DNA of 27,715 nt from an uncultured Actinomyces sp. (GCA_938040725.1 CALHZX010000132.1:1-27715), one strand, 5' to 3'; shown: positions 10,460-18,843, counted from the stretch's first letter. Translations and numbers: made by a program. Notes: generated from the sequence alone by a model not told the origin.

Positions 10460-11007
10460 GTCTAACGGGCGCAGGAAGTGCTGTGGCCTCATCTGTCGGG
10501 ATGTTTCCGATGTGCATAGGCTTGTTCTTTCTTCTGTAAGCGCGCTATGCCGGGGAATACTCGGCAATGGTGCGACTGTGGCGTCTGGTGCAAATGTTAC
10601 ATATGTGACGATAAGTGTGTGCGAGCAAACAGAGTGTGGACACTCGTGGGGCTGGTTGGTGGTTCGAGGTGACGCTGCGTTGCCCGTTGATGGGGATTCT
10701 TTCGGATGCTCAGCTGTCTTCGCGTGTTGCATAGAGCACAAGTATTTTCTATTTTCCACGAGGTGAGCTTGCCGATGTGTCTGTCGCTCAGTTGCTGGGT
10801 GGTGGGCCGTAGGTCCCGTTAAGTGTGCGCGATTAGCTTGATTGTGCAGTTGTCGTGTGAGGTGCGTGTCATTGACTCGCAGCGTGGGTAAGTGTGTGAA
10901 TTTCTATCCGCGCGTGCGGGCGTGAATAAATGCTGACCTAGAGGGTTGTGCGGGAACTAAGTCCCATTGTTATGGTGAGTCAGTAACCATATCGATGTGG
11001 GGGCAGT
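10460..11007. other. Divergent intergenic region, no gene supported
   Basis: This ~550-bp, AT-richer gap separates divergent fhaA (minus) and the surface-protein gene (plus), so it should hold both promoters. A near-palindrome GTTACATATGTGAC (10596-10609) is the clearest candidate operator or -10 area for the fhaA operon. I find no tRNA, no convincing small ORF and no confident -35/-10 pair. GGGGGC at 10999-11004 precedes the ATG at 11008. Confidence 0.4.
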
Positions 11008-12599
11008 ATGAGACTCACCGACACGCAGCGCGGCGTCCGCAGGGGAGGCGCCGCCAACCGAGAAGACCATCCACCGGTGGGTGTTCACCTGTCCGACCGT
11101 GCGGTGAAAGCATCGCGCCCGCGCCGCACTGTCATGCGTGGAATCGTCGCTGCCGCTCTGACCGGGCTCGCCCTCTCCGGCCTCGTGATGGTGCCCGGAG
11201 CTGCACGGGCCGAGGCGCCCCTCGAGACCCCCGACTCGGACGATGTCCTGACGGTCACGAAGACCACCTCGGACCAGACGATCACCGTCAACGGGATCCC
11301 CTACCGACTCGTCCTCTACGGATTCGTGCCCAACGCGGACGGCAATTGCCCCGCCACCCCGCCCGCTGGCTCGACCCCGGTCTCCACCTTCACGACCAAG
11401 GAAAGCCAGGCGTCCTTCGGCTGCCTCTACGGCTCCTTCAGCCAGGAGCGCTACGTGCGCGTCGCGAAAGCGGTCACCGAGGACTCCGAGCAGGTCGGCG
11501 ATGTGATCCCCCCCGTGCACCTTCACGACGATGGGCCTGGGTGACTGGGCCGCGCCCACGGGAACGCCGCTCACCACGAGCGTGACGCCCGACGGCTTCG
11601 TCGGATGGAACTCCTTCGAGGATGCGAACCTGACCCCGACCGCAGACGGCGAGGCCGGGGCGGTGTCCTCCGGATACAGGGCCTTCATGCCGGGCTTCTC
11701 TCAGTTCATCATTGCCGAGACGGGGCCGCGAATCGCCGGTAGGTTCCCCCTGGATTTTGGTGAGCAGGGCCGTTTCGGCCCCTGGAAGACCAGTGATGAC
11801 CCGAATTCCGCGCAGTGGAGCCTCGCTGATGTGACCTGTCTAAACGGCGTGGGTGAGCACGTGAACGTCACCCGCGACGCGACCACCGGCGGTGTGGACT
11901 TCTCCCAGGTTGCCCCGGCCTCGTCCCCGGCGGCCCTGCCGATCACCTGTACCTTCACCAACCGTGAGCAGGTGCCCAAGCTGCGCATCCAGAAGGAGCT
12001 CGAATCCGTCGAAGGCGCCACGACGGACGACATCACCGTCACCTATCGCATCACGGCCACGAACGACGGCACCCTCGCGCCCCCGACCGATCCGCATCGA
12101 AAAGGCTGGCACACAGCCGGTCGGCACGCCCAACGACGACGGCACGTATCCGCTCGACGGAGCGGCCTTCGCGATCTACGACAACGAGGCCTTGGCTGGC
12201 ACCCCGGTTTCTACCCTCGATGGTGGGTCGCGATTCGTGACCGCGCCCCTCGAAACCGGTAAGAGCTACTGGCTCGTGGAAACCCGCGCGCCCGCCGGTC
12301 ATGCACTGCTGCCCCGTGCAGTCGCTTTCCACATCGAAGTCGGCGCGGATGTTGACGCCACGACCGTCATCAAGACGGACTTCGGTGCCGATGAGGGTTT
12401 TAGTTCCGTGCGCGTGCTGCCCGCTTCAGGCAGCTTGCCCGGGGATCGTACGCCCGGTATTCGCGTCGTCGACACCCAGGTCGGCGTGCCCCCCAAGGTC
12501 GGATCCATCGGCATCTACCCGCAGCTGGCGGGAGGGGCCGCCCTGCTGGGCCTCGCCGCGGCCTGTGCCTGGCTGCGTCGGCAGGCACGGGCCGCGTAA
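11008..12599 (+). pseudogene. SpaA/Cna-B-like surface protein, disrupted by two +1 frameshifts
   Basis: Three frames join into one ~529-aa product if one C is removed from the C7 tract at 11508-11514 and one from the C5 tract at 12080-12084. The first join restores VIPPCTFTTMGLGD; the second restores RIRIEKAGTQ-like continuity (LAPRPIRIEKAG). The N-terminus has a long basic lead and a signal peptide (from MRGIVAAAL, ATG at 11134, which is an alternative start). Repeated CTFTxxE-type segments follow, then a SpaA-type prealbumin domain (PLDGAAFAIYD ... YWLVETRAPAGHALL). The C-terminus has a hydrophobic span and basic tail (LRRQARAA), but I see no LPxTG motif before it. It would be a wall or membrane surface protein. 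It may be a pseudogene, a phase-variable gene or a sequence error. Confidence 0.72.
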
Positions 12600-12650
12600 C
12601 GTACGTCGCGAGTAGGCGTGGCCTCGTAACGCACGCCGCGAGACGTTACG
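12595..12650. repeat. Short direct/inverted repeat after the surface-protein gene
   Basis: CGTAACGTACGTCGCGAG (12595-12612) recurs as CGTAACGCACGCCGCGAG (12625-12642), followed by the inverted core CGTTACG (12644-12650). It overlaps the stop codon region and may fold as a terminator. Confidence 0.45.
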
Positions 12651-12714
12651 ACGTGGGCGGTGTAGCTCGACTGCCGAATTTCCTCAGTGGCTGCCCGGTG
12701 GTTCCTCACTAATG

Positions 12715-12820
12715 TCGCATGCAATTCCCTCGCGACTATTTCAAACATGTGAAATCACATCGTTGGAATTGCAACGGTTATGGGCTATGTCTAAAACTGA
12801 CCGTGTTGAATTACCTGCGA
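12715..12820. repeat. Dispersed TIR element, copy 1
   Basis: A 106-bp element. The left end TCGCATGCAATTC (12715-12727) is an 11/13 inverted match to the right end GAATTACCTGCGA (12808-12820). Inside are two hairpins: TTTCA...TGAAA (12739-12754) and CGTTGGAATTGCAACG (12761-12776). The left flank GGTGGTTCCTCAC is shared with copy 2, so the homologous unit extends about 18 bp further left. It sits in the convergent gap between the surface-protein gene and nrdF. No protein is encoded. It looks like a MITE or REP-like unit, or a structured RNA. Confidence 0.75.
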
Positions 12821-12860
12821 CTTTTTGGGGGAACGCCGGAAAGAGGCCTCGCATAGACAG

Positions 12861-12890
12861 CGCGGCCGGGCTGCGTACAGCCCGGCCGCG
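12861..12890 (-). terminator. nrdF terminator hairpin
   Basis: CGCGGCCGGGCT (12861-12872) and AGCCCGGCCGCG (12879-12890) form a perfect 12-bp stem with a 6-nt loop, starting 11 nt beyond the nrdF stop. It could also terminate the opposing surface-protein gene. Confidence 0.8.
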
Positions 12891-12901
12891 TGATAGCAGG
12901 A

Positions 12902-13864
12902 TCAGAAGTCCCAGTCCTCATCCTCGGTGTCCACGACCTCGCCCATCACGTAGGACGAGCCGGAACCCGAGAAGAAGTCGTGGTTCTCGTCCGCGTTCGG
13001 GCTCAGGGCCGCCAGGATCGCGGGGTTCACGTCGGTCGCGTCGTGCGGGAACAGGGCCTCGTAACCCAGGTTCATGAGCGCCTTGTTCGCGTTGTAACGC
13101 AGGAACTTCTTCACGTCCTCGGTCAGGCCGAGCGGATCGTACAGGTCCTCCGTGTACTGCTCCTCGTTCTCGTAGAGCTCGTACAGCAGCGAGTACGTGT
13201 AGTCGCGCAGGTCATCCTGGCGCTCCTGGCTCGACTCATTCACGGCCAGCTGGTACTTGTAGCCGATGTAGTAGCCGTGAACGGCCTCGTCGCGGATGAT
13301 GAGGCGGATCAGGTCAGCCGTGTTGGTGAGCTTGGCGTGCGAGCTCCAGTACATGGGCGCGTAGAAGCCCGAGTAGAACAGGAAGGACTCGAGCATCGTC
13401 GAGGCGACCTTGCGCTTCTCCGGGTCGTTGCCGTCGTAGTAGGACTTGACGATCTCGGCCTTCTTCTGCAGGGCGGCGTTCTCGTTCGACCAGCGGAAGG
13501 ACTCGTTGATTTCCTCCGTGGACAGCAGGGTGGAGAAGATCGACGAGTAGGACTTGGCGTGCACCGACTCCATGAACGCGATGTTCGTGTAGACGGCCTC
13601 CTCGTGCGGGGTGCGCGCGTCCGGGATCAGCGACACCGCGCCGACCGTACCCTGGAGCGTGTCCAGCAGGGTCAGGCCCGTGAACACGCGGTTCGTCATG
13701 AGCTGCTCGTCCTTGGTGAGGGTCTTCCAGCTCGGCAGGTCGTTGGAGAGCGGAATCTTCTCAGGCAGCCAGAAGTTGCCCGTCAGGCGATCCCAGACCT
13801 CGAGGTCCTTGTCGTCTTGGATCTTGTTCCAGTTGATGGCCTCGAACACGGGCTCGGTCGCCAT
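12902..13864 (-). CDS. nrdF: Class Ib ribonucleotide reductase beta subunit NrdF
   Basis: The product is a 320-aa radical-generating subunit that, with NrdE, reduces ribonucleoside diphosphates to deoxyribonucleotides. All dimetal ligands are visible: D68, E99, H102, E159, E193 and H196, with the radical tyrosine Y106 (MESVHAKSYSSIF). The acidic C-terminus ending DEDWDF is the usual NrdE-docking tail. Length matches the NrdF family. I use the ATG at 13864, preceded by GAGGAG at good spacing; the frame is open to 14089 but that part does not resemble NrdF. It is monocistronic here, with its own terminator, and lies 13 kb from nrdH/nrdI on the other strand. No clear NrdR box is seen in its upstream region. 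Confidence 0.97.
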   Translation of the reverse strand: MATEPVFEAINWNKIQDDKDLEVWDRLTGNFWLPEKIPLSNDLPSWKTLTKDEQLMTNRVFTGLTLLDTLQGTVGAVSLIPDARTPHEEAVYTNIAFMESVHAKSYSSIFSTLLSTEEINESFRWSNENAALQKKAEIVKSYYDGNDPEKRKVASTMLESFLFYSGFYAPMYWSSHAKLTNTADLIRLIIRDEAVHGYYIGYKYQLAVNESSQERQDDLRDYTYSLLYELYENEEQYTEDLYDPLGLTEDVKKFLRYNANKALMNLGYEALFPHDATDVNPAILAALSPNADENHDFFSGSGSSYVMGEVVDTEDEDWDF

Positions 13865-13892
13865 AGGGGCTCCTCTACGTACAGTGTCGGAC

Positions 13893-13914
13893 GGACGAGG
13901 CCGGGGCGGCCTCG
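13893..13914. repeat. GGACGAGGCCGGGGC 15-mer within a hairpin upstream of nrdF
   Basis: The 15-mer at 13893-13907 is one of seven copies in the window. Here CGAGGCC (13896-13902) also pairs with GGCCTCG (13908-13914), forming a short hairpin about 30-50 nt above the nrdF start. Confidence 0.6.
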
Positions 13915-13972
13915 CGTATAGGGCCCAGGATAGTGGGTGCGAGGCGTACGACGACGCTGGTGGCCCGTGTTT

Positions 13973-14000
13973 CGTGGACGAGGTCACTTCGGGCACGTGC
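13973..14000 (+). repeat. 28-bp direct repeat flanking the Pce-like gene, left copy
   Basis: CGTGGACGAGGTCACTTCGG and the following 8 bases match 16301-16328 at all but four positions. The two copies lie just beyond the 3' and 5' ends of the Pce-like gene. It could be an insertion footprint or a repeat pair used for recombination. Confidence 0.55.
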
Positions 14001-14070
14001 GAAGGAGCGCCCGCCTGACGGTATCGCCAAGGCGAGCGCTCCCCTGCTGTCTCTGTCGGCGAGAGTGTGC

Positions 14071-16104
14071 TCAGATGTATCCGAGCCACCGGCCGGAAGG
14101 TGCGAACTGGGATGTTCGGCCATCAGTGGTGGCCGTGCCGACCGCCATGTGTCCGCTGACGGGGTCAAGCCAGTACCACGCGCCACCCGACTGGATCCAG
14201 CCTGTGAGCATCATCCCGCTGCCGTCGAGCCAATACCAGTTGCCACCGTCTTGGACCCAGCCACCCGAGCGCATTGCTCCGCTGCTGGACAGGAGGAACC
14301 ACCCGGTGCCGTCGTTCACCCATCCGGTGCGCATCTGGGCACTGCCGGGAGCCATATAGTACCAGGAGCCTCGATCCAGCAGCCAGCCTTCCGCGGCCTT
14401 TCCGCTGCCGCTCAGGTAGTACCAGGAGCCCCAGATGTTACGCCAGCCGCCGGCGTCCATGCGCCCACTCGAGGGGTCCATCCAGTACCAGCCGGTACCA
14501 TCGTGGATCCACGCCTGCCCCATCGCGCCGTTGGCGTGCAGGTAGTACCAGGAGCCACCGTCCTGGAGCCAGCCTGTCGCCACAGCGCCGGAGCCGGTGA
14601 GGTAGTACCAGGTGCCGCCAATGAGGTGCCAGCCGCCGCTGAGCATGTGGCCGGAGCCGTCCACCCAGTACCACTTGTCGCCGTCGTGGACCCACGTGTT
14701 CACAGCCATGTTGGAGGTGGCGTCCATCCAGTACCAGTGACCTCCGTCGACCACCCAGCCATTCTCGACGGCAGATACGGAACCGTTGAAGTAGTGCCAG
14801 CCGTCGTAGAAGCCCTTCCACCATCCACGCGTCGGGGTTGGTTTGCCGTTGTGGAACCAGTAGGTGTGGGGCGTGGTCGATGCGAATGTGTGCCCCATTC
14901 CGACGTTCATGTAGGGGTGGGTGATCCCGCCGGGGGTGAAGGTGCCGACGAGGGCGGGGATGCCCGCGTTGCGCATCGAGTATGCCTCGAACCATTCGTA
15001 GCGGCCCCTGAGTGCAGGCAGACCGAGACGGTCGGGGGTGTGGAACTCGTAGCCCGTGTTCATGACGAGCGATGGGGACAGTGCGTCGAGGAAGCTTTCG
15101 CTGTTTGAGGTCGATAGGCCGTGGTGACCGGCTTTCAGCCAGTCCACGTGACCGACCACCCCGGCCGCGTAGTCTTCCTTGCCTTCGCCGCTCTCGAGGT
15201 CGGCGGACAGGTAGGCGCTGTGTCCGTGGGCCGTGATCTTCGCCGTGTAGCTGATGAGGTTTGTATTCGTGAGCTTGCCGGGGTGCGCGTATTCCTCGTC
15301 AGGAGATAGGGGGATGATCTGGACGAGCATGTCGCCCATCTGGATGAGGTCGCCTTGTCCGGGCTTGACGTGCTGGTCGAATGTTGCCCCGTACGCGCTC
15401 TGAGCCCACGTCGCTGCGGCTACGAGGTCGTCGTAGACCTTCTGGTTGTCCCACAGTGGGTTCACGGCATCGCTGACCGAGTAGGAATCATCGTAGACGG
15501 GCGTGTAGATGTGCTTGGGATGGTACCGGTGGATCAGAGTGTCTGCCCAGCCGATATGGTCGGAGTGCGGGTGAGTGCCGATGAAGAAGTCGAGGTTGGA
15601 GGAGTTCACGCCCAGACTGTCGAGGTAGGGGCGTACCTGGTCTTCCTGTCCCCACGTCGCGATGTTCGCTCGCCACGGGTAGCGGGGGTCTGACCCGTCT
15701 GGGTAGTCGTTGTCGTCGCCTGCATCCACGATTCCGAAGTGGCCGTTCGACTCGACGACGATGCAGTCAGCGCCCGACAGGGACAGGATGTGCACCTTGT
15801 CGTTGCCGATGCTCCCGTCTGGCTCAGTGGTGACGAGGGGCGGGGTCTGCGTCGATGGGGCCGAAGGAGCAGGCGAGGTGGGCGGCTGCGGGTCGGGTCG
15901 CGCTGCTCGGGCGTTCTCCTCGGCTTGTTGGGCGTCAGCCGTTTGGCGGTCTTCGTCGGACACGGGCGGGTTGCTGGGAGCCGTGATTGACATGTCCCCG
16001 GAAGAAGCGTCTGCCTGTGATGGTGCTGCGAACGTCGCGGCAGGCGTTAACGCCAGGGAGAGGGCTGCGACAAGCCCCACTTCGACGGTGCGGAAGTGCT
16101 TCAT
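14071..16104 (-). CDS. Secreted metallo-beta-lactamase-fold protein with choline-binding-type repeats, phosphorylcholine esterase (Pce/CbpE)-like
   Basis: A 677-aa secreted protein. It has a signal peptide (1-26), a Pro/Ala-rich linker (27-100), a metallo-beta-lactamase domain (about 100-420) and about eleven aromatic repeats of ~20 residues (GGWxxxGxxWYYL type, about 425-677). Metal-site residues are THPHSDH (H178, H180, D182, H183), YLSAD and AGHHG. The stretch around 118-145 (VESNGHFGIVDAG, PDGSDPRYPWR) closely resembles, from memory, pneumococcal Pce, which removes phosphorylcholine from teichoic acids. The tandem repeats match the CW_binding/choline-binding type, so the product is probably held on a choline- or polymer-decorated surface. 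No strong ribosome site precedes the ATG at 16104. Flanking 28-bp repeats and an AT-rich upstream region hint at acquisition. The substrate is inferred. Confidence 0.82.
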   Translation of the reverse strand: MKHFRTVEVGLVAALSLALTPAATFAAPSQADASSGDMSITAPSNPPVSDEDRQTADAQQAEENARAARPDPQPPTSPAPSAPSTQTPPLVTTEPDGSIGNDKVHILSLSGADCIVVESNGHFGIVDAGDDNDYPDGSDPRYPWRANIATWGQEDQVRPYLDSLGVNSSNLDFFIGTHPHSDHIGWADTLIHRYHPKHIYTPVYDDSYSVSDAVNPLWDNQKVYDDLVAAATWAQSAYGATFDQHVKPGQGDLIQMGDMLVQIIPLSPDEEYAHPGKLTNTNLISYTAKITAHGHSAYLSADLESGEGKEDYAAGVVGHVDWLKAGHHGLSTSNSESFLDALSPSLVMNTGYEFHTPDRLGLPALRGRYEWFEAYSMRNAGIPALVGTFTPGGITHPYMNVGMGHTFASTTPHTYWFHNGKPTPTRGWWKGFYDGWHYFNGSVSAVENGWVVDGGHWYWMDATSNMAVNTWVHDGDKWYWVDGSGHMLSGGWHLIGGTWYYLTGSGAVATGWLQDGGSWYYLHANGAMGQAWIHDGTGWYWMDPSSGRMDAGGWRNIWGSWYYLSGSGKAAEGWLLDRGSWYYMAPGSAQMRTGWVNDGTGWFLLSSSGAMRSGGWVQDGGNWYWLDGSGMMLTGWIQSGGAWYWLDPVSGHMAVGTATTDGRTSQFAPSGRWLGYI

Positions 16105-16431
16105 TGCTGAGGGGTCTTTTCTGGGTTAATGAGAAACTGTTAGAACGTTCTCTAGCCTACAGGGAAACAACGTAAAATCTTTGTCTAATTACTACATAAC
16201 ATTGTGAATTGTAGAACACGTTGAAGTGGGTGTCGAGAGTGGAGATAGGCGTTGGAGTCAACTGCACCGCAAGGTGATGCGGTCGCTCCTGATGCTAGGC
16301 CGTGGACGAGGCCACCTCGGGCGCGTGCTACCGCCGCGACATTCAGGCCGCCGCGTGCGCTGACCTCCTCGGCCTGTACCCACTGTGCGAAGAATAAATA
16401 TGCGACGCGCGCACGCGCCTACGGCGACGAC
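16105..16431. other. AT-rich upstream region of the Pce-like gene plus a possible gene remnant
   Basis: Positions 16120-16230 are much more AT-rich than the rest and must hold the minus-strand promoter of the Pce-like gene. AGAACGTTCT (16142-16151) is a perfect 10-bp palindrome and possible operator. A short open stretch at 16299-16397 (frame ending LLGLYPLCEE) begins in the 28-bp repeat and ends in TAA. It reads like the 3' scrap of a lost gene, but I cannot name it. Confidence 0.4.
16301..16328 (+). repeat. 28-bp direct repeat flanking the Pce-like gene, right copy
   Basis: CGTGGACGAGGCCACCTCGG and the next 8 bases are the partner of 13973-14000. The two copies are in the same orientation 2.3 kb apart. 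In both, the repeat reads VDE(V/A)TSG(T/A)C in one frame, so a shared coding origin is possible. Confidence 0.55.
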
Positions 16432-16837
16432 ATGGCCGACCCCTTCGCGCTCATTGCCCGCGCCCAGCGCCGCCAAGGCCTCGACCGGTATACGCCTGCA
16501 TCCCCAATCCGCCGAGATTGCGCGCGAAATGACCCTCTGTCTCGTCGAGTTGGGGTGCTGCGAGGAGGCGCTGCCCGTCTCGCAGGTCGCCGCCGGACAG
16601 GGCAAGACGCGCCGCGAGGTCGTGGACCTGACGTTCAAGCGCCGACCCGTCGGTGCGACGATAGCGACGATCTCGCTCGCGCTCCTCGTCGTCACCCCCG
16701 TGGCATTCGCGGTGCTGCGGTACTTTGTCCCCGCATCCTCGTGGTGGACGGCCGTGGGCGTGCCCATCCTCGTCATGCCCTGCGGGTGGGTCGGTGCCGC
16801 CATCGCCCGCTCCATGGTCTTCGGGCGCGAACGCTAA
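16432..16837 (+). pseudogene. Small two-span membrane protein of unknown function, frameshifted
   Basis: The start MADPFALIARAQRRQGLDR (ATG 16432) and the downstream frame (from AEIAREMTLCLVELG) fit one ~134-aa protein if one C is removed from the C4 tract at 16502-16505. The restored product has a soluble helical N-terminal half with TRREVVDLTFKRRP and two hydrophobic segments (about 72-95 and 102-122), then a short basic tail. I do not recognise the family. As sequenced, the N-terminal frame runs out of register. No strong ribosome site is visible. It converges on the membrane gene ending at 16900. Confidence 0.5.
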
Positions 16838-16899
16838 CGAGCGGGCGGCGGACGGCTGCGGGCGCGAGGTCGGCGGGCGCGAGGTCGGCGGGCGCCGCC

Positions 16900-17418
16900 T
16901 CAGTCCTTCGAGAGCCTGCCTCGCACAGCCCCCGCGCCGAACGTCAGAACCGTCACAGCGGCCTCCAGAGCGCCCAGAGCCAGCCCCTGCCTCGTATGAG
17001 CAAAACGAGCACCCTGCGCGCGGCGACGCTCACCGCGGCGGAACAGCCAACGCTCCACACCGACCGTGATCATCGCCGAACCCAGCGCCGCGCCCGCGAG
17101 AACCGCCAGCTCGGCCGGATCTGCCTCTGTGACACCCTCCAGAGGATCCTCGCCCGCGACGGGAGAGGACTTCGAACAATCCACATCCTCATCATCGTAG
17201 GGCGCAAGCTCCGCGCCCTCCGGCAGCTGCGCCACCATCGACCAGCCGAGCACCCCCAGCAAACCCGCCTTCACGAGGCCGCGCAACGGACGCGAGCGCA
17301 CGTAATCAGGCAGGGCGTACCACGCGACAGTCGCGCCCACGCCCGCCGCGAACCCCGCGACCCGAGTCGGGTCCACCGAGCCGGCGCACGGACAAGAACA
17401 AGTAGATGAGGTGGCCAT
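16900..17418 (-). CDS. Hypothetical membrane protein
   Basis: A 172-aa product from the ATG at 17418, chosen because AAAGGAG lies 5 nt upstream; a GTG at 17424 is possible. The N-terminus has a Cys pair (CSCPC), then hydrophobic stretches VAGFAAGVGATVAWYALP and LVKAGLLGVLGWSMVA, an acidic loop (about 70-98), a span ELAVLAGAALGSAMITVGV, a basic segment RRGERRR, and a last hydrophobic segment. This suggests three or four membrane segments. I do not recognise the family. It starts 31 nt after the iminopeptidase stop on the same strand, so the two are probably co-transcribed. Function unknown. Confidence 0.6.
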   Translation of the reverse strand: MATSSTCSCPCAGSVDPTRVAGFAAGVGATVAWYALPDYVRSRPLRGLVKAGLLGVLGWSMVAQLPEGAELAPYDDEDVDCSKSSPVAGEDPLEGVTEADPAELAVLAGAALGSAMITVGVERWLFRRGERRRAQGARFAHTRQGLALGALEAAVTVLTFGAGAVRGRLSKD

Positions 17419-17448
17419 AGCCACTCCTTTCGATCAGGCGTTCGCGGA

Positions 17449-18759
17449 TCAGTCCGCGAGCAGGTCCAGCAGGTGAGAGACGACCTTCCCGCCCGAATAG
17501 GCGGAACCGTCGTGCTGGTACTCATTCGTGATGTAGTGGCGGGCTCCGATCAGGTTGCCCGTATCCAAGGACAGCTCGCGCGGCACGAACATGTCGTCGT
17601 AGTACACGGCCGCCGCCACCGGCACCGTATTCTCGGCCAACACATCCGGCAGGTACACGGGGGCCGCCTCCGTCGTCGACGCCAGGATCTCCGCCGCGCC
17701 CTTCAGCGGCGCCAAGCCCGGATCCTCGTCAAACACGCGGCGCATGAAATGCTCGCCCGTCAGGTAGAAAGGCTCGCTTTCATCCAGCGGGTCCGCGTCC
17801 TTCGCGAAGCCCGGGATCTCCTCGGCCAAGCGATCCGCCGCCCATTCCGTCGCCGTGCCCACCAGATCCGGCGTCGCGCACGCGTAGATGTACTCCTGGA
17901 ACACGCCGTAAATCGGCGCGACGTCCACCTGTGAGCCGATCGCCGCCAGGAACTGCGACGAGAGGCGGCGCTCGCCTCGAACCGACGTCCACGGGCCCTC
18001 GAGCAGGTAGTGCAGCTGATCCGTGTTGCCCTGACCGCCCAGCATCATGCCGATCATGCGCAGGCGCGCGGGGGAGAGGCGCTCACCCGTCGGCAGCGTC
18101 TCCTCCGTGTCCGCTAGGTGCGCGCACAGCTCACGCACCGTGCGCTCGTCGCCCGGGTGACGCTGGAAGTACGTGCGGTTGCGCGCCGCCGTACGCTCAT
18201 ACGTCAGGCGGTAGATCTCATCCACATGGACGAGGCCGGGCAGGCCTCCCGTGATCAAGCTGGCCTTCAATCCCTGGGGAGCCAGCGACAGGTACGAGGT
18301 CGTGATGAAGCCACCGAACGACTGGCCGAGCGTCGTCCACGGGTCATCCCCGCACAACTCGCGGCGCACCGCCTCCGCGTCATACACAATCTGATCTTGG
18401 CGGAAGTGGCGCAGGTACGCGGCCTTCTCCTCATCCGTGTCCAAGTGGGAGAGCGCCTGGGCGTCCATGCGGGTCGACTGGCCCGTGCCTCGTTGATCCA
18501 GGAGCACCACGCGGTAATCCTGCAGGAGACGATTCATCCACCCGCCGGTAAACGTGCCAAAACGCGGGCTCGGGTAGCCCGGGCCGCCCTGCAGGAACAC
18601 CGCGTAGGGCGCATCCTCGCGGCCCTTACGCACGACCTCGCGTGCGAAAACCTGGATCGTCGGATTGTCCTCGCCGGCGGGGCGCAGATGATCCAGCGGA
18701 ACATCCAGACGGTGCTCGTAAACGGTGTGTCCGTGGTGCAGGTACGACTCTGTGTGCAT
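17449..18759 (-). CDS. pip: Proline iminopeptidase-like alpha/beta hydrolase (S33 family)
   Basis: A 436-aa cytoplasmic hydrolase that in this family releases N-terminal proline from peptides. It has the oxyanion-loop motif QGGPG (residues 57-61), the strand-loop LLDQRGTGQS, and the nucleophile elbow GQSFGG (S147 from the ATG at 18759). A late Asp (YYDDMFVP) and His (YQHDGS) complete a likely triad. The length and the long cap region match the larger actinobacterial Pip type. An in-frame GTG at 18765 precedes the ATG by two codons; neither has a clear ribosome site, so a leaderless start is possible. The downstream hypothetical gene is probably in the same transcript. Confidence 0.88.
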   Translation of the reverse strand: MHTESYLHHGHTVYEHRLDVPLDHLRPAGEDNPTIQVFAREVVRKGREDAPYAVFLQGGPGYPSPRFGTFTGGWMNRLLQDYRVVLLDQRGTGQSTRMDAQALSHLDTDEEKAAYLRHFRQDQIVYDAEAVRRELCGDDPWTTLGQSFGGFITTSYLSLAPQGLKASLITGGLPGLVHVDEIYRLTYERTAARNRTYFQRHPGDERTVRELCAHLADTEETLPTGERLSPARLRMIGMMLGGQGNTDQLHYLLEGPWTSVRGERRLSSQFLAAIGSQVDVAPIYGVFQEYIYACATPDLVGTATEWAADRLAEEIPGFAKDADPLDESEPFYLTGEHFMRRVFDEDPGLAPLKGAAEILASTTEAAPVYLPDVLAENTVPVAAAVYYDDMFVPRELSLDTGNLIGARHYITNEYQHDGSAYSGGKVVSHLLDLLAD

Positions 18760-18843
18760 GGACACAATGGTAGCGGTTTTGCGGCGGTGCCGTTGTGGCG
18801 GTGTCGTTGTGGTGGTGACACCCCGTTCGTGACAGTCACTTCG

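Noticed and set aside
10383..11007. tRNA gene near fhaA, as seen in some actinobacteria
   Set aside because: No cloverleaf with a TTCGA-type T-loop and paired acceptor ends could be found.
12515..12748. Shared peptide LHATLVRNH in minus-strand frames at copies 1 and 2 of the TIR element
   Set aside because: It is a by-product of the repeated DNA (left end and flank), not a conserved protein; the frames have no starts or domains.
13933..15108. 391-aa plus-strand open frame with repeated VVPGA segments
   Set aside because: The repetitiveness simply mirrors the aromatic repeats of the Pce-like gene on the minus strand.
16252..17409. 385-aa plus-strand open frame
   Set aside because: Only its MADPF start region looks protein-like; the rest is antisense to the membrane gene at 16900-17418 and Arg-rich.
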